From positions 2,480,001 through 2,544,000 of the forward strand of contig JAHEWK010000007.1 of assembly GCA_020740775.1 (NCBI GenBank): a stretch of DNA of 64,000 bases, given 5' to 3'. Position numbers and translations under genes: made by a program. The notes under the pieces were generated by a model. The model did no database searches. It was not told where the DNA came from and was given only the letters and a program-made list of their open reading frames with translations. The DNA is from Ilyonectria destructans. Lineage: Eukaryota > Ascomycota > Sordariomycetes > Hypocreales > Nectriaceae. The stretch's first letter is position 1. The number at the start of each line of letters is the position of its first letter. This document shows positions 33,975 to 46,402 of this stretch, one piece after another.

Positions 33975-35952
33975 CTTTGCGGTGGAAGGTTGATAAATGA
34001 GTGAAATGTGCTGTAGATTGTATACCGGGTTGTGAAATTAGGTAAAAAGAGCTTGTTCGCATAGGTCCGTGGATCGTATTCGAGTACTTATAGTTGGAAG
34101 GAAAGGCGTTATGTCTTGTACGAATGTGGATAGCGGCATCATCCGGGAGTGAGCGCTGCTGAAAGACGGAGAAAGAGATCGTGATTTTCTGATATCTGAT
34201 ATCTCTCCCGTGTCTTAAGAATAGACATTTTGGTAATGGATACTCAGAGCCGATCATTTCCAAAATGGATTGTTGAATTTTAGGCACTATCTCGGCCAAA
34301 TTGTGATATCTGGTCAGACAAACATTGTTTTTGACCACTTCGTCTCTATTGTACAAGCTCAGCCAACTAGGGCAATTAGCGTACCCCACTGAGCTGTAGA
34401 AAAGAGGAGGACAACCAATGCAAAGGGTTACTCGTGAGTTTTACGCAGATAATGGTGGAAAGCGGAGGGGCTAGCTTGTCCAGGTTGACGGAGCTTTTAC
34501 GGTACCTTTGTTAGATTATCAACATTTATGCATACCAGAGAACAGAAGAAGATTTCTTGTCGTGTCTTCCAAGACGCGGTGAAAGAAGCAAGGCCTTGAT
34601 GTTGAAAGTTCCGGCTCTTTAATTACGACCACTCATCAAGAAGGAGATCCGAAGAGAGAATTCGATTACATATTCATCAACATATACAATTAGGCATCCG
34701 TTGACTTTCAGTTGTCCCATCCTCGCTGTGGCACTCAGCTTGGTCAGTGCCGCTCATGTCGAACTTGCCAACCTAGTTGGTAGTAAGTCGATAGCGGAAG
34801 ACTAATATTAAACACATGGGGACCGAAGGCAGATGGGATGGAAGAATTGACGGGAAAGATGAAATGAGAAAATTCGATGTGATATTTACCAAAGGCTAAA
34901 TAGAAAAGTCAAGCTCAGTGAGATGATCGTCGCTGCAAGATGACGCAACTATGAATGGGGGAAGCCTTTTTAGGTGATTAGCTAGCTACAAACGGGTTCT
35001 TGGGCTCAAATCAAGAAATCAACAATGTGGAGGGAAATAAGAAGCCATTGGTCAATGACATGGAATGTGACGAAGTACTCGGCAAGAATGAAAGCTTCTG
35101 CTTTAACGTGGAATGGGATAGACAAGAAGGTACGTGTTTTTCGGCTTGTCTTACGGATATACCGCCGCATTTGTAAGTATTCGCTTGGCGGTCTTCCCAA
35201 TCTTCGTATCGGCCATGGCAGTCGCGAAATTGCCAACCTGTATGATGCCTAGAATCGGTCAGATTCTTGCCCGAACAAAGGAGTAGAATTTTCGCACGGG
35301 ATAAATTTGGTTAGCTTTTCAATTGGAAGACTTTTCTCGCGGTACAATTGAACCATCTTGAGAATTTACCAAGCTGGGTCAGTGTTCCAGTCAGGAAGAT
35401 TGCGGGGGGTATTTGTCTCACCTCGGACGGTGTAACGTCACCTTTCAGGTCCCACGAAGTATGTTTCCAGTCTAATATGTCAGCCTACTTTTGGAATGAA
35501 ACCAATATTCCGTACGCACCTGCATGAATGGGGCGAAATGGACGTGGAGCATGCCGTCAGAGGCTGCGCGTCCACATCAATCACCTAGCGTCAGTTCGTA
35601 GTGATGTCTATGCAGCTTGAATCACATCTACATGACCTGTCGTACCTATGGTCACAGTTCAGCTTCGCCGTCTAAGAGAATGGCTATCAAGAAAGACCAG
35701 ATCTCATCGCTACACGACGAATGATTACCAAGCCTACAACACCTAACTTAAAGATGACGACAGTATCTTGTCACCAACGAACGGAGGCAACCTTGTTGAC
35801 GATCCCCAGGCGCGTTCGAAATCTACAAGCGACGGACGCAGATGACTTCAGCTCTTCCTCATCCTTGATGACATGATACGTTCACGACGGAAGCTTCTTT
35901 GACAATGGTGCATTCTGCAACTGATGATTGTCCAAGGGGACATCCGCGAGTG
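33975..35952. other. Gene-poor stretch with possible signal-peptide remnant
   Basis: No intact gene. On the plus strand at about 34689-34781 a frame without ATG reads a signal-peptide-like segment (PILAVALSLVSAAH) and ends at a good donor site (GTAAGT). This may be the first exon of a dead secreted-protein gene. The remainder holds only short open frames. Confidence 0.4.
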
Positions 35953-36675
35953 TTAAACCGTCAGCGGCGGTAAAAATATCACCCTCTTCACCAAAATTCG
36001 TCTGGCCAAATTGTAACAAAAGGAAGAGCTACCATCCTCGCAACTGTGACACAAGCCGCAGTTATGGGATGACAGCAGTACAGAGTCGCCGATACGAGTC
36101 GTCGTCAGGTTCGATTCTGCCGTCAGCACAACACCGGAGGCTACCAAGTAGCTAAAAACAGAAAATGATTTCTTAGATCTTGGGGTGAGACCAAGTCCTC
36201 TTGCGATGGCAAAAAATGTATTATTGGCTGCATAGGCTCCAAGTCGGCAAATTTTGGGTGTTGACCTGATCAGGTTCCTGAATTCCGCAGCTACGCATTC
36301 CAAAGCGTGCAAGCCATAGTTCCCTGTTGTACGAGAACAGTCCCGGCATTGACTGCCATATATTTGCAGAAAGGTCTCGTTCGCGCCCTCGCTAGTTTCG
36401 GCACTGTCGTCAAACGGTTGGAGTCCCGCTATTGTCAGATGAAAATGCTGCACTACTGTGGAAAGACAGGAAGATTGTTTATTGAAGCTGTAGTGAAAGA
36501 AAATGGGGTATATATAGTCGTAGGGAGCAATGCATTCAAGAACGCCGCTAATCGTGCCCATGGGAGAAGCGATGAGGCCTGATAGAAACGGGAGAGAGAC
36601 GCTCATTTGTGTGAGCGAACAAATAGTTGCGATTAAAAAATTGGGTTCGCTGTGAGATTTGATGGACCCGTTCAT
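35953..36675 (-). CDS. Doubtful hypothetical ORF
   Basis: An uninterrupted 240-codon frame that is not the shadow of any other gene. The length is unusual for chance in this base composition, but the product resembles no family I know, shows no domain, and contains scattered cysteines and serines. It may be a lineage-specific gene, part of a longer spliced gene or an accident. I see no convincing promoter or splice context. Confidence 0.25.
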   Translation of the reverse strand: MNGSIKSHSEPNFLIATICSLTQMSVSLPFLSGLIASPMGTISGVLECIAPYDYIYPIFFHYSFNKQSSCLSTVVQHFHLTIAGLQPFDDSAETSEGANETFLQIYGSQCRDCSRTTGNYGLHALECVAAEFRNLIRSTPKICRLGAYAANNTFFAIARGLGLTPRSKKSFSVFSYLVASGVVLTAESNLTTTRIGDSVLLSSHNCGLCHSCEDGSSSFCYNLARRILVKRVIFLPPLTV

Positions 36676-36750
36676 TATCCTGACACCATCTTGTACACCC
36701 TATTTAGTGTTCGTCAATATTCGTGTATTACTTCTCGATAGCAAACTCGT

Positions 36751-37655
36751 TCAATTGTGAATAGCAGCGTGGCATTCGGTGCCAATATTAGGCGTCGTTA
36801 AATTCGCTTTGCGCTGAGGCTTGGGCTTCAAGAAGCAATCCCCTGCAGCGTTCCCATTTCTTGCGACAGTGATGTTGGTCCAAAGAGGGATAAAGGAGAC
36901 AGCGCGACAGGTGTCGGAGTTTGTCGAGTTGAAGTTGTTCCAAGCCGTACACGCCTCCATACATCCGTCGAAATTGCCGGTGAAGAGCGAGAATAATGGA
37001 TTATTTGGAGCATCGCGGTTGCAGTACATGGTGTACGTCGCATTATTGAAGACTACATGTAGCGGTCAGTACCTGCTGCCAGAGTCCCAAGCTACTGCAC
37101 CTACACTGGGATGTATATGTTTGACCGGTCGTTGTCTCGTCAGTGTCGGAGCAGCCATTTGTGATGTCGGAATAGCTCGTAGAGGTGGCGGGAGCACCGG
37201 AAGCGGTGACGGTCACGATAGAAGCATATGAGGAGCTCAATGCCTCCAACTTCTGGTTCGCGTTATTGTAATTGCTCGTGGCGATTCCGGTACCCGCTGC
37301 CAACCCGATAACGGCAGCAGATAAGATGGCGATGATGATCGACAGGATAACGACGACCAAGGAGCATCCGCAGCTTAAGCGCTTTCCTCCTCTTCCTCCC
37401 GCGCTCGATGGCGCTGGTTGGTACTGGAGGGTGCTGCCATATGTCGAACCAACAGTCGGATTGTAGTTCGGCAAATGGTATCCATAGTCGTCGGGCTTCA
37501 AATGCGACTGTGAGCTGTTTATCGGCGGGTGATAGACCTCGGGCGCATCGGACGGAGGCGCTACTTCAGGCGAGTGATCGTACTTGAGAACAAGCTGGGT
37601 CAGCACAGACGAGACTTGCAGGTATCCCGCCAAGCAAACTCACCGGGGTAGCCAT
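36751..37655 (-). CDS. Single-pass membrane protein with PAN-like Cys-rich domain
   Basis: A 263-residue protein in three exons: 37655-37644 (only MATP), 37582-37105 and 37052-36751. The N-terminal 77 residues are Pro/Tyr-rich and probably cytoplasmic. A transmembrane helix follows at about 78-101, preceded by basic residues and Cys-Gly-Cys. The C-terminal domain has spaced cysteines around YTMYCNRD, DGCMEACTAWNNF, CRAVSF and GDCFLK, the pattern of fungal PAN/Apple-like domains that bind proteins or sugars. The tiny first exon and the CNRD motif fit a known group of uncharacterised fungal surface proteins. It has no cleavable signal peptide, so a type II orientation with the Cys-rich domain outside is likely. 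Function is unknown. Confidence 0.8.
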
Positions 37656-38978
37656 CTTCTACACGAGGCGTGAAGAGGCAGACATTCGCGCAGTCGCCGA
37701 GAGCAATCGCGGTGGGCATAGGGCTGGAGGTCTTTAAGAAGCGGGCTGGCGGCCACGGTGTCAGTCTATTAGGCTAGTCGGGTCTAGCCATCATACAGCG
37801 TAGTAATTGTTACAAAACATGGATACCCAGGCGAGATCCCGACGTTGGCGTCAAGGGGGCCATGGTGCCTCACGCTATGCAGGTAAGACGAATCCTTCAT
37901 GATGGGTCCGTGAGACTTGTTAGCCCAATCAAGTGCCCTCAGCTTCATCGACAGCACCAAAGTTCTTTTTTCTCCCCTGGACGCGAGCTATCTGCAATCA
38001 ACCTGGTCATCACCGCAACTTAAGCATGTCTCCCCTGACCAGATGCCTCATTCCATCTTTGTTTTGAGAATATTGTCTCGGGTCACTTGTTCGAGTAGAA
38101 TTATTTCCTCGCTAAAGCAGTGGAAGAGCTGCGCCATGGAGTGGCTGGTTATGCATTCTAGCGCCCTATCTATAGCTCTCAGCGCGGTTGGCTAAGGCTG
38201 AACACACCCACACGGATGTTCGATGCCGGCCAGAGCCACAATATTTGGAGCCGGCATTCGTTGAGGGACTCGGTAGGTGAAAGACAGGGGTTGGGTAGTG
38301 CAAGGGTGAGTCCGAAACACCCATTGATTGGGCTAAGAAGTGTGCGTTTTCCATTTTGCTGCTATTGGCGGATCCACTGCGGGATAATGAAAGGAGCTGT
38401 GCAAATCAGCCTTCGATTCTTGATCCTACTCTCTTTAGGTTTTCTTGTTGTCTGTGGATTGTCTGATATTCAGCCCGATTGAGCGGAAGGATCAAACTCG
38501 GCCCACCATTCACCAATCTGCAACCCTTGTCGGCTCGCTTCAAAGCTCTGAGACCCATATGTTTGCTGATCATGTCGCAAGCAAATCCTGGGAGCGATTG
38601 CCACTCCGTAAACTCCGGATAAAGACGGAGCCCGCTAGCCACGCAAAGAGGGAGGCTGCCACAGGCGTAACACACTGAGGCAAAAGGATAATGGGGGATT
38701 ATTCACATCCCCTTGCATCGCGTCTTAGTTCATTGTCGCCAGGGTTTGCAAATCCTTTATCCTACTTAACAAGCAACCACGAACGTAAAGAAGGGAAACA
38801 AGGAACATCATTTTCGCCTCCTCCTCCCGACAATCAACATACCCCGGCCTCCAAGTCATGAGAGCTTCCCAACAACAGGATTAGCACTGCATTGCTTATT
38901 GACACATCCTTCATGGCAACGAGAATAGCTTCATGGACCTAGGCTAAGATAGCGACCGTGGCGCCATATACTGACCCT
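37656..38978. other. Intergenic, no gene seen
   Basis: No coding region is supported. It contains the promoter of the PAN-like gene at the left and the 3' flank of the F-box gene at the right. Confidence 0.5.
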
Positions 38979-40298
38979 CTAAACCCAGTCATATCTACTT
39001 TCTTTGAGAAACAGCCCGTCTCCAAAGACGCATTGGATTCCAGAGGCCACAAATGCCGCCTCGACCGTATCTCGATCATCCTGCTCTAAACCGTCAAAGC
39101 GTACCTTTTCTAGCTTTGGGAACCCATCGGGGGCTTCCTCTGCCAGCTTCAATATGTCATTTATAATGTCGACTGGGTAATCAATGGCCAATTCCCGAAT
39201 GGAAGAGGGGAGGAATTGGGTCAGCAACGTCCCACCAGTAACCCTGCCACTGTTATCATCGTACATTATCCAACTCTCCAGTTTCAACGTCTCAAGAACC
39301 TGCATCCCTTTGAGGCTTGTCGACACCATCATATCTTCGTCTCCAAAGTTATGGGCCAGCCCGTACTCAGATTCGGCAAAGTTGATAGCCGCATGTCGAA
39401 GTGTATCTGATCTTAGAAGCATCGCTCGACACACCTCTGCCGGTGTCGCTTCTGTCTCATTAATGTTCCCCCCGCCAGACTCGTATAAAAATGTTTCGAG
39501 TTTCTCAAACCCACCCATGATGGCCTCGAAGGCCTCAGACTCCAGGGTAGTTCTTCTTAGAATCACCTCGGCCAGGCCTTGATGCTTGATGCCGCTCGAG
39601 GCTGCTTGTATCATGTACCCGCGAAATACTTTCAACGCCGGCGCAGCTGCCAGGATGCCCTTGACTCTCTCTATATCACTTCCAAGCTCCGTGTCTCCGT
39701 GCCGAAGGCTCAAGTGGGTGAGATATGGGAGTGATGCCGCCTGACAGAAAGGGAATTCCAAGTTGTAGTAGGTCTCAACAGTCAGTCGGGCGATATTGGG
39801 AATCTGTGTGGCGATCAAAGCAAGCACAAGCCCGCGGGGGTCGTAGGCAAATTTCTCTTTCTCGTCCGATGCTTGAAACGGCCGATCGATGATTGACCAG
39901 TTTGGCGAAATCCTAATCAACTCTTCATTCGCGTCTCGAGGATATTGAGTGATCATTTGGTCGAAAAACACAATATCTGATGGAGAGAGTCCCTGGCCTG
40001 CAAGCTCCGAGCCAAGGAACATCTGCTGAACATTTTGAGCCAGGTCCTGTCGCTGGGAGAGAGTCTGAGCAAGGCTGACAATTCCGTGTGGAATTGGGCA
40101 GTGGTACAAAATTGGTTGTGCATGACGGCGCATAGTCGTGCAAGTTCGGGCCAGGCGAGAGAGGGCACCGATAAGTAGCCTGTTAGAGGGGGAATCTCTC
40201 TTGCCCTCTATGAACTCTTCCACAGGGATGCAATGAGGGCATAGTAACTGACATATTGGAAGAAGGAGCTCAGTGGGGAGGCTGAGAAGTGTGGCCAT
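38979..40298 (-). CDS. F-box protein with LRR-like region
   Basis: A 439-residue intronless protein. Residues 3-45 match an F-box (LSLPTELLLPICQLL), which docks substrates to an SCF ubiquitin ligase through Skp1. The rest contains repeated hydrophobic helix-strand blocks (LPYLTHLSLRHGDTE, LKVFRGY, LEKVRF) like the irregular leucine-rich repeats found in many fungal F-box proteins. The target is unknown. Such proteins are numerous and variable in filamentous fungi. No neighbour suggests a specific pathway. Confidence 0.8.
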   Translation of the reverse strand: MATLLSLPTELLLPICQLLCPHCIPVEEFIEGKRDSPSNRLLIGALSRLARTCTTMRRHAQPILYHCPIPHGIVSLAQTLSQRQDLAQNVQQMFLGSELAGQGLSPSDIVFFDQMITQYPRDANEELIRISPNWSIIDRPFQASDEKEKFAYDPRGLVLALIATQIPNIARLTVETYYNLEFPFCQAASLPYLTHLSLRHGDTELGSDIERVKGILAAAPALKVFRGYMIQAASSGIKHQGLAEVILRRTTLESEAFEAIMGGFEKLETFLYESGGGNINETEATPAEVCRAMLLRSDTLRHAAINFAESEYGLAHNFGDEDMMVSTSLKGMQVLETLKLESWIMYDDNSGRVTGGTLLTQFLPSSIRELAIDYPVDIINDILKLAEEAPDGFPKLEKVRFDGLEQDDRDTVEAAFVASGIQCVFGDGLFLKESRYDWV

Positions 40299-40656
40299 GA
40301 TCGAACTGCGGTCTGTTTCGGGTTAGAAAGAAAGATGAAAACATAAACGAGGCAATTGAGGTGAGTTTTATTAACGTTGAATGAAGCGGGGTCCTCTCTT
40401 AGTCAGCCCGTGAGTTATTGGGCCACGTCCATCAGTTTGACTGTTGGCTCTAAGTCTATACGTTGGCTATGGGCACGGTTATCTGGACCCTTGGCGTGGC
40501 CTTGTAATAGTTGAGGAAATTGATTGGCCGGTCCTAAAATTAAAAACATGGTTGTTATCATATTGTCGGGGGAAAACACGTCGATACTTGAGAGTATTCT
40601 TGCCAGTATTCGATAATTAGTCAAGTGAATAGCTAATGACCGTCATCACAGTCACT
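40299..40656. other. Intergenic gap
   Basis: Contains the F-box gene promoter and the 3' flank of the GH5 gene; nothing else seen. Confidence 0.5.
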
Positions 40657-42030
40657 TTACGCCAGTGACGCTTCCACCATCGGAACCAAAGACCCCTGGA
40701 TATAGTCGTTGTTCCTCCAACCGGACCAGTCATGGGCTAACAAGCCCCAAGTTTCCTCGAAATCCTGAGTTCCGTCCCTAACGTAGTAGCTTCCCACCAG
40801 CACCCAGTACATCCATCCAGCACTGCTTTCGGGAAGGAACTCGGCAAGGCACGATGTATACACTCCCTTCCAAGTGCTGTCAGTCTGGAGGAAACCCCAC
40901 TCGGTCATCAACACGGGGAAGACATTCTTGACAGCAGAGTTCGATGGGTCCATGGACTGGAATCCCTTCGTACCCAAATCTGACTTCAACGCCGAGCAGC
41001 TGGTGGCAGAGTTGGAGTAGTTGTGCAGCTCCAGAACAAGCTTGTTTCGGAATCCAGGGAAGTCGTCATCGTCAAAGACCGCCGTCCCGGGGGTGAGTGC
41101 AGTACCCTGGACGACGGGCTGGAGGGTGGTGTCATAGTTGAGGCCAGAAAGGAAAATGAGAGGGTCCGGGTTGGCTGCGTTAATGGCAGCAGTGGCAAGC
41201 TTAATGTGTTTGTACCACGTCGCCCAATCGTACGACTCAAGGGTACTTGAGGCAGTGCCGGTCGGCTGGCGGAGCTCATTGCGGAGTGAGATGGACACGA
41301 AGTTTGACCAGGATTTTCCCTAGACGTGTTAGCTTTGAGGTCATAGTTTCGGTGATTTAACTTACGTGTTTTGCCATGAACACCAGTCCTCTCATCCAGT
41401 TGTCGACGGGGAAACCTGAGTCTCCAAACCAGGCGTTTCCGTCGGCTCCACCACAGCACCACTTGGCCTGGGAGATGTGGTTGTCCAGATGAATGTAGAT
41501 TTGATGCTTTGCACACTCGGCCGCAATGGCATCAAAAACCTGGTTAGGTTAGTATTTGATGCTAAAAATTCGGTATTATCACTTACCTCAAGTCTTGTGG
41601 TAGCAGCTGTGAACTCGGGATTGTTTGCCAGCACCTGGTTCAAAACCTTTGTTCCGTTGGTTGATCCAAGTGCCTCGGTAAAGGCAGTGTCCAAAGGGAT
41701 ATCCTGACCATCATTGTCGTAGATTTGATCAATCATTTCGATAGCGTATGTCAACCGGATAACGTTCATGCCGAGGCTCTTGATATCCGAGACTATAGTA
41801 GCGATTGACTGGTACTGCAGACCCTCTGGGACCATGGCCTCGCCATGTCCCGGCCAATTTGTGCCAGCATACTTGACGGTGTTGTTTGACGCATCAACCA
41901 TGCGATTTCCGTTGCTGAAGAATGGACCATTTGGCCATTGCCCCTGCCTGGCAAAGTGCCCGGTTGGCGAGGCAGTGCTGCACGACAAATAGCAAGCCGC
42001 AATGGCAATGCAAGAGAGAAGGGACACCAT
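40657..42030 (-). CDS. Secreted GH5 glycoside hydrolase
   Basis: A 426-residue secreted (beta/alpha)8-barrel hydrolase of family GH5. Exons are 42030-41587, 41539-41366 and 41319-40657 (introns of 47 and 46 bases). The start at 42030 gives a good signal peptide (MVSLLSCIAIAACYL); an in-frame ATG at 42063 would spoil it. The acid/base is Glu221 in SLRNELR and the nucleophile is Glu346 in LMTEWGF; HLDNHIS supplies the conserved barrel histidine. The subfamily is one of the fungal GH5 groups often annotated as cellulase or endoglucanase family 5, but the exact substrate (cellulose, mannan, glycolipid or fungal glucan) cannot be read from the sequence. There is no carbohydrate-binding module. Confidence 0.9.
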
Positions 42031-43231
42031 CTTGTTCAATTTCAGTGAAACCGTTGGTGTCAAGCCTTATGCCGAGCAAAAGTATCTGAATCCTAAGGCG
42101 TATTACGTGGTAGTTTTATAGACGGCCGATTATCCATAGGCATGTGAACTATTATCCTCGAGAGTCCGTGGCCACTGGCGCCAAGTCCATCATCGGCTCC
42201 GACTTCCCCGAGAGGAGGGGCAAAGAGGGTCTTCGTGACCATTGCGAGTTGCGGAGTAATAGCGTCCGGTTGACACTAGATTCAATACAACCGAGGCTGG
42301 AGAGTTTTGCTATTAACCAGGATCCGGTGTCGAGTCTCATTGGCGCGCGTGCCGTCTCGTGTCGATCCATGGTCGTGCCCTTGTCTCCCCGCATTTGTGT
42401 ATGGCCGAATACTCCACATTCTGCTCGGAGAACTTACGACGCATGACCTATTGTCTTATTTAGGCTTTGCGCCGGCGTCGAGGTCCAGTACTATTTCTAT
42501 GTATGATTGACAGGGCAGCTGTGCCAAGCTCAGTCAATGTTGGATCATGAGTAGAGCGCGTCAACGGAATTGGATCAGGCACAGGCAACTTCAGCCGAGA
42601 TAGGTCCACAGCCCCGAGTCGAGCCGGTAAATGCCTCGTGGTCTTGCCAAGATCCAGTTAGACCATGCTTGCGCGTCATAACTGACGAGGTCTCGGTAGC
42701 TTCCATCGAGGTCGTATACTCTTGTCAAACGAAGCAAGCAGTTCCGGTCCACAAATTAAGGCCGAAACAATTTATGGGTTTTGCATTTTTGCTCGCCGCT
42801 GTTTTGGAGCCAAGAAGCTGACGCATAACAACCAATTTGCAGGACGAGCTTAGATCAGTCTGAATATAGGCATGTCTATCAAACGATGACATCACATCTT
42901 GAACCCAACAAGATGCCCCAGAAATCCGTCTACCGGGTTGGTTCGAAGTTATCAAGTCTGGAAGCCTTGGAGAGTCCCCAGTTCGAAAGCCTAAGCTTCG
43001 TTGGCAGTTCTCGGAACCGAGGAAGCACACAATCGAGAGGCAAGACCGAGGTTTGTTCCGCTACTATGATGGGCGAGGAAATTGGAGGATTTGGATTATG
43101 GAGCGTTGGCGTGCTAAGCAGTGACATCAATCAGTGTCTGTGATGTGGCGAGGTCGCGGTATTCTCTGTGTAGGTCTTGACAGGGCGAGCTAGTATTAGT
43201 TAGGTAACGGCAAATAGTCACTTAATATAGG
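42031..43231. other. Intergenic, no gene seen
   Basis: Open frames here are short and conflicting. The left part is the GH5 promoter. No gene is supported. Confidence 0.5.
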
Positions 43232-44698
43232 CTACCCGCTAATCTGCAATGTCGCCATCACATAGTGATACGCTTCCTGTGTTCCCACATTTGAATACAA
43301 TAATGGAACACCTCGAACTGCTTCTCTCATTGCCACATCCTGGCAGCCCCACGGAAATGTAACATAAATCCACACAACTCCAATGACAAACTCAGTAATC
43401 GTCACTAACTTTTGACTGAGCGCTCTTGAGCATAGTCTTCCAAATACTCCCAATGCAACTGAGGTCCGTAACTCTTGCAGTACAACACCGACTGGCTGCG
43501 ATAGGAAGAAGAGCAACACCTTCATTGTAGATCTAGCATTCGATGACGCCGAGTATGACGCTGCTGCATGAACAAGAGCCGAAAGACCAAAGCATAAGAT
43601 CAGCTGAAGACTACCGGTTGCTTTCAGCCCCAGGTGTGTTTGCGGAATAAGGTGTTTAGCGAAGGTGAGAAATCCGCCTTTAAATAAATCATGCCACAAT
43701 CTCCCCCAAATAGCTGAATCGATCCCCGCTAACAGTCAGAAAGTGAAACGTAGCAGTGATCTGGGTAGACGGCAGACTAACCTTTGATTCTCAAACTTTT
43801 CAAGCCTATAAATGTGCCAAACAGAGGTGGATACATCCACGCTTCTCCAGCAGCTCCAAGGTATAGAGGGCCAAGGAGGCCAACAGCGATAAACGCTATT
43901 AATGCGTGTAGGCCATTGATGAACCCATAAATTGCTAAGGCTGTCCCAAGGATCTCAACTGCAGCTGTGGATATGTCAGCGTGGATAGTCACGAAGTACA
44001 GCTCGAATGTGTGGTCTATGTCAGAGACTTCTGCCACGCAAGAAATCTACCAACCTACGAGAGGAAGTAGAAAGTCCAGACTTACTTGAAGCGGGATTCC
44101 AGTCAATATTAAGTAACAGTCGAGACAAATTCAGCGCAATGCACGCTGTAATCAACCTCCGTACTTGATTCACAACGAATGATGGTGGGCTACCAAACTC
44201 GCTCTTTTCGGGCTTCACTATCGGAAATTTGTCATCACGGCATGTGAATGGGGTGCGACCACCTTGTACACTGGAATGCTTCCACCCAATCCCTCGGAAG
44301 TTGGTGGACAAGTCCAGTGCCCAGAGTCCCCGGCGGTGGCTAAAAAGAGGTGGCAAGCACTCCCAACAATATGACGCCGAGTCCGATGGCAGACCAAGTT
44401 TCTGAACGCGTTTCAGAGCCCGAACATCGCGGATGAGCAACACATTAGCCGACCAGATGATGTACCAGGAGGAGAGGAAGCCACTGAGATAGTTGTACAA
44501 AGCATTTTCATAAGGAGGGTTGAAAATGGCCTGTATGGCAAAGGCAGAAATTGCGGCAAATGTTGCGCAGCGGGTGGCATAGGTAGAGCATGAGATCTCG
44601 ATAAAACAAATGGACAGAAAAAGCATTACAGGTGATATGGTAGGAAGGATTTGCTCAACCATGATGAGTGGGACTTGATACATCTGAGCCATGTGCAT
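43232..44698 (-). CDS. Wax-synthase-like membrane-bound O-acyltransferase
   Basis: A 452-residue polytopic membrane protein in three exons: 44698-44086, 44030-43782 and 43728-43232 (introns of 55 and 53 bases). At least seven hydrophobic helices are visible. NFRGIGW in the first third and WGRLWHDLFKGG (spanning the last splice site) are the signature of the wax-synthase/MBOAT-type family; the histidine in RLWHDLF is the presumed catalytic residue. In fungi these enzymes acetylate hydroxyl groups of terpenoid or polyketide products in the endoplasmic reticulum. A cytochrome P450 lies 1.7 kb away, divergently transcribed, which fits a tailoring role. No core synthase is present. Met16 is near other possible starts, so the N-terminus may be a few residues shorter. 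Confidence 0.8.
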
Positions 44699-46402
44699 CA
44701 GTCATCTCGCATCGGTGCAGTAGTTGCGCCTTTAAGCCCCAACGATGATGGCCACGACACGCGAATAGATCAGAGCTGGCATAGTGATCAGTTTGGTAGA
44801 GAGCAAGGATCAATCGAGACTCCCTGCTCCTGATACATGGCTCAGTTGTAGTGGAATGGACCCAAGACATTCGGTGAAACGTGACTGCATGTGAAAACCA
44901 GATCGTAGTAGAGTGGGTGCACGTTATTGTGGCGATGTGATGTTGCAAGTGGCGTGTGCTTGAATGACGTGTTCGACTACGTGCCGGCTCTCCTGGCAGC
45001 CCTTGAAGTGAGCGTACACACTCAACATAACACTAATGTATATACGCAATCAATGCCAGTTTCAGACTTAGGAATGAGGCTTCGCATGTAAACCTCTAAA
45101 GTTTAGATAACACATCAAGTACGTTGATCGTCATGGATATCTATATCGTAGCATCGTGAAGGTTAAGTAACATGCATTAGAGTCATGTTCGAAGTCGGAC
45201 GTGTCAAGATACGGGCCGCGCTGTGGAGACAATAATATGTCAGCGCAGCATCGTAGCATTCCAAATGACCTGCGTTAGAGTCGCTACGAGCCGCCCCCTT
45301 GAACATATCGACATCGGCGTAATATCATGCCCTTACAAGTGTCGCAGATGCTAGTGGCTTATGAAGCTACGGGCCGCCTCCGGATGAATTTTACATATAT
45401 TTACCACCATGTCGTCTGAGACAACGTACATTAAAGCAATATATCACATTATCGGCATCAGTGTGGCTCCATCACACTTGGGCACCCTGTGTTGGGGTGC
45501 GCGGTCCTGGGGCTGCCGCCCTTAAAATGGCGTTAAAAGATTCTCCGTGTCGCTAAGAAAGGGAGGATGTGTACTAATCTCAGGCTCAAGTAATGAACCT
45601 GGGACTGCAGGTTTGGTCCTGCTAACACGGGGAGATGGCGTACATCCCTGAAAGTATCCACATACTGCATTGTAGACTCCATTTCGTTTCCTATCGTCTG
45701 AGACAAAATATTAGGGCCGATCACTCAAGGCCCACAACATGATATGGTGACGATCGGAGAACGAGTCTACAAGATAGTTTCAGGGGGAGGCTTTTCCCCG
45801 TTGATAAAATGCATATCCCTGGTGGAGCTAAACCGCATAAGATGGGAGTTATTATGGCAGCACCTAGCACTACAGTTGCCAAACCATAGAGGTGATGAGG
45901 TTGCTCATATTCATCTTTAATCTTCGCGCATTCACTCTATGACTGAGCCTGCTCAAACAACTTGCGGTCCGGGGTTTCTCAGCTGATGAGTCGTGGCCAT
46001 GCCACGCCGTACTAATCAAACAGTAGGTTAATCCCTACTCAGCCAGTCTCACCTCAACAGCGCCGTAGATATCAGACCCGTTTTGACACCCGACGCTAAC
46101 GTGACTAGTCTATCGTTCAGGGCAAGACACCAGTCCTGTGCACTCCCGATCGTCTTCCCCTATCTACCGTCCATGAGACATCTCACCATGTCGGTATCTA
46201 ACACCGGATAAGTCAGAGTCCGTAAATTTCATGTTCCTATTAGGACGTTTCAGTTACTATCGCTGATAATGAAGTACATTCCCGCCAAACTACCAGGAAG
46301 CAAGATAATATTTAAGTTGCTTAATCCTTTTCAAACCTTATACTACATCTCTTCTATCAAAGATTTCAAAGACCTTTTACAGTCATAAAACGTATTAAAG
46401 CA
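44699..46402. other. Shared upstream region of acyltransferase and P450 genes
   Basis: A 1.7-kb divergent gap with no supportable gene. It could hold regulatory sites for both genes; I see no clear repeated motif. Confidence 0.45.

Noticed and set aside
33946..34389. 147-codon minus-strand frame upstream of the small secreted protein
   Set aside because: No domain, no signal peptide, lies in the presumed promoter; not supported.
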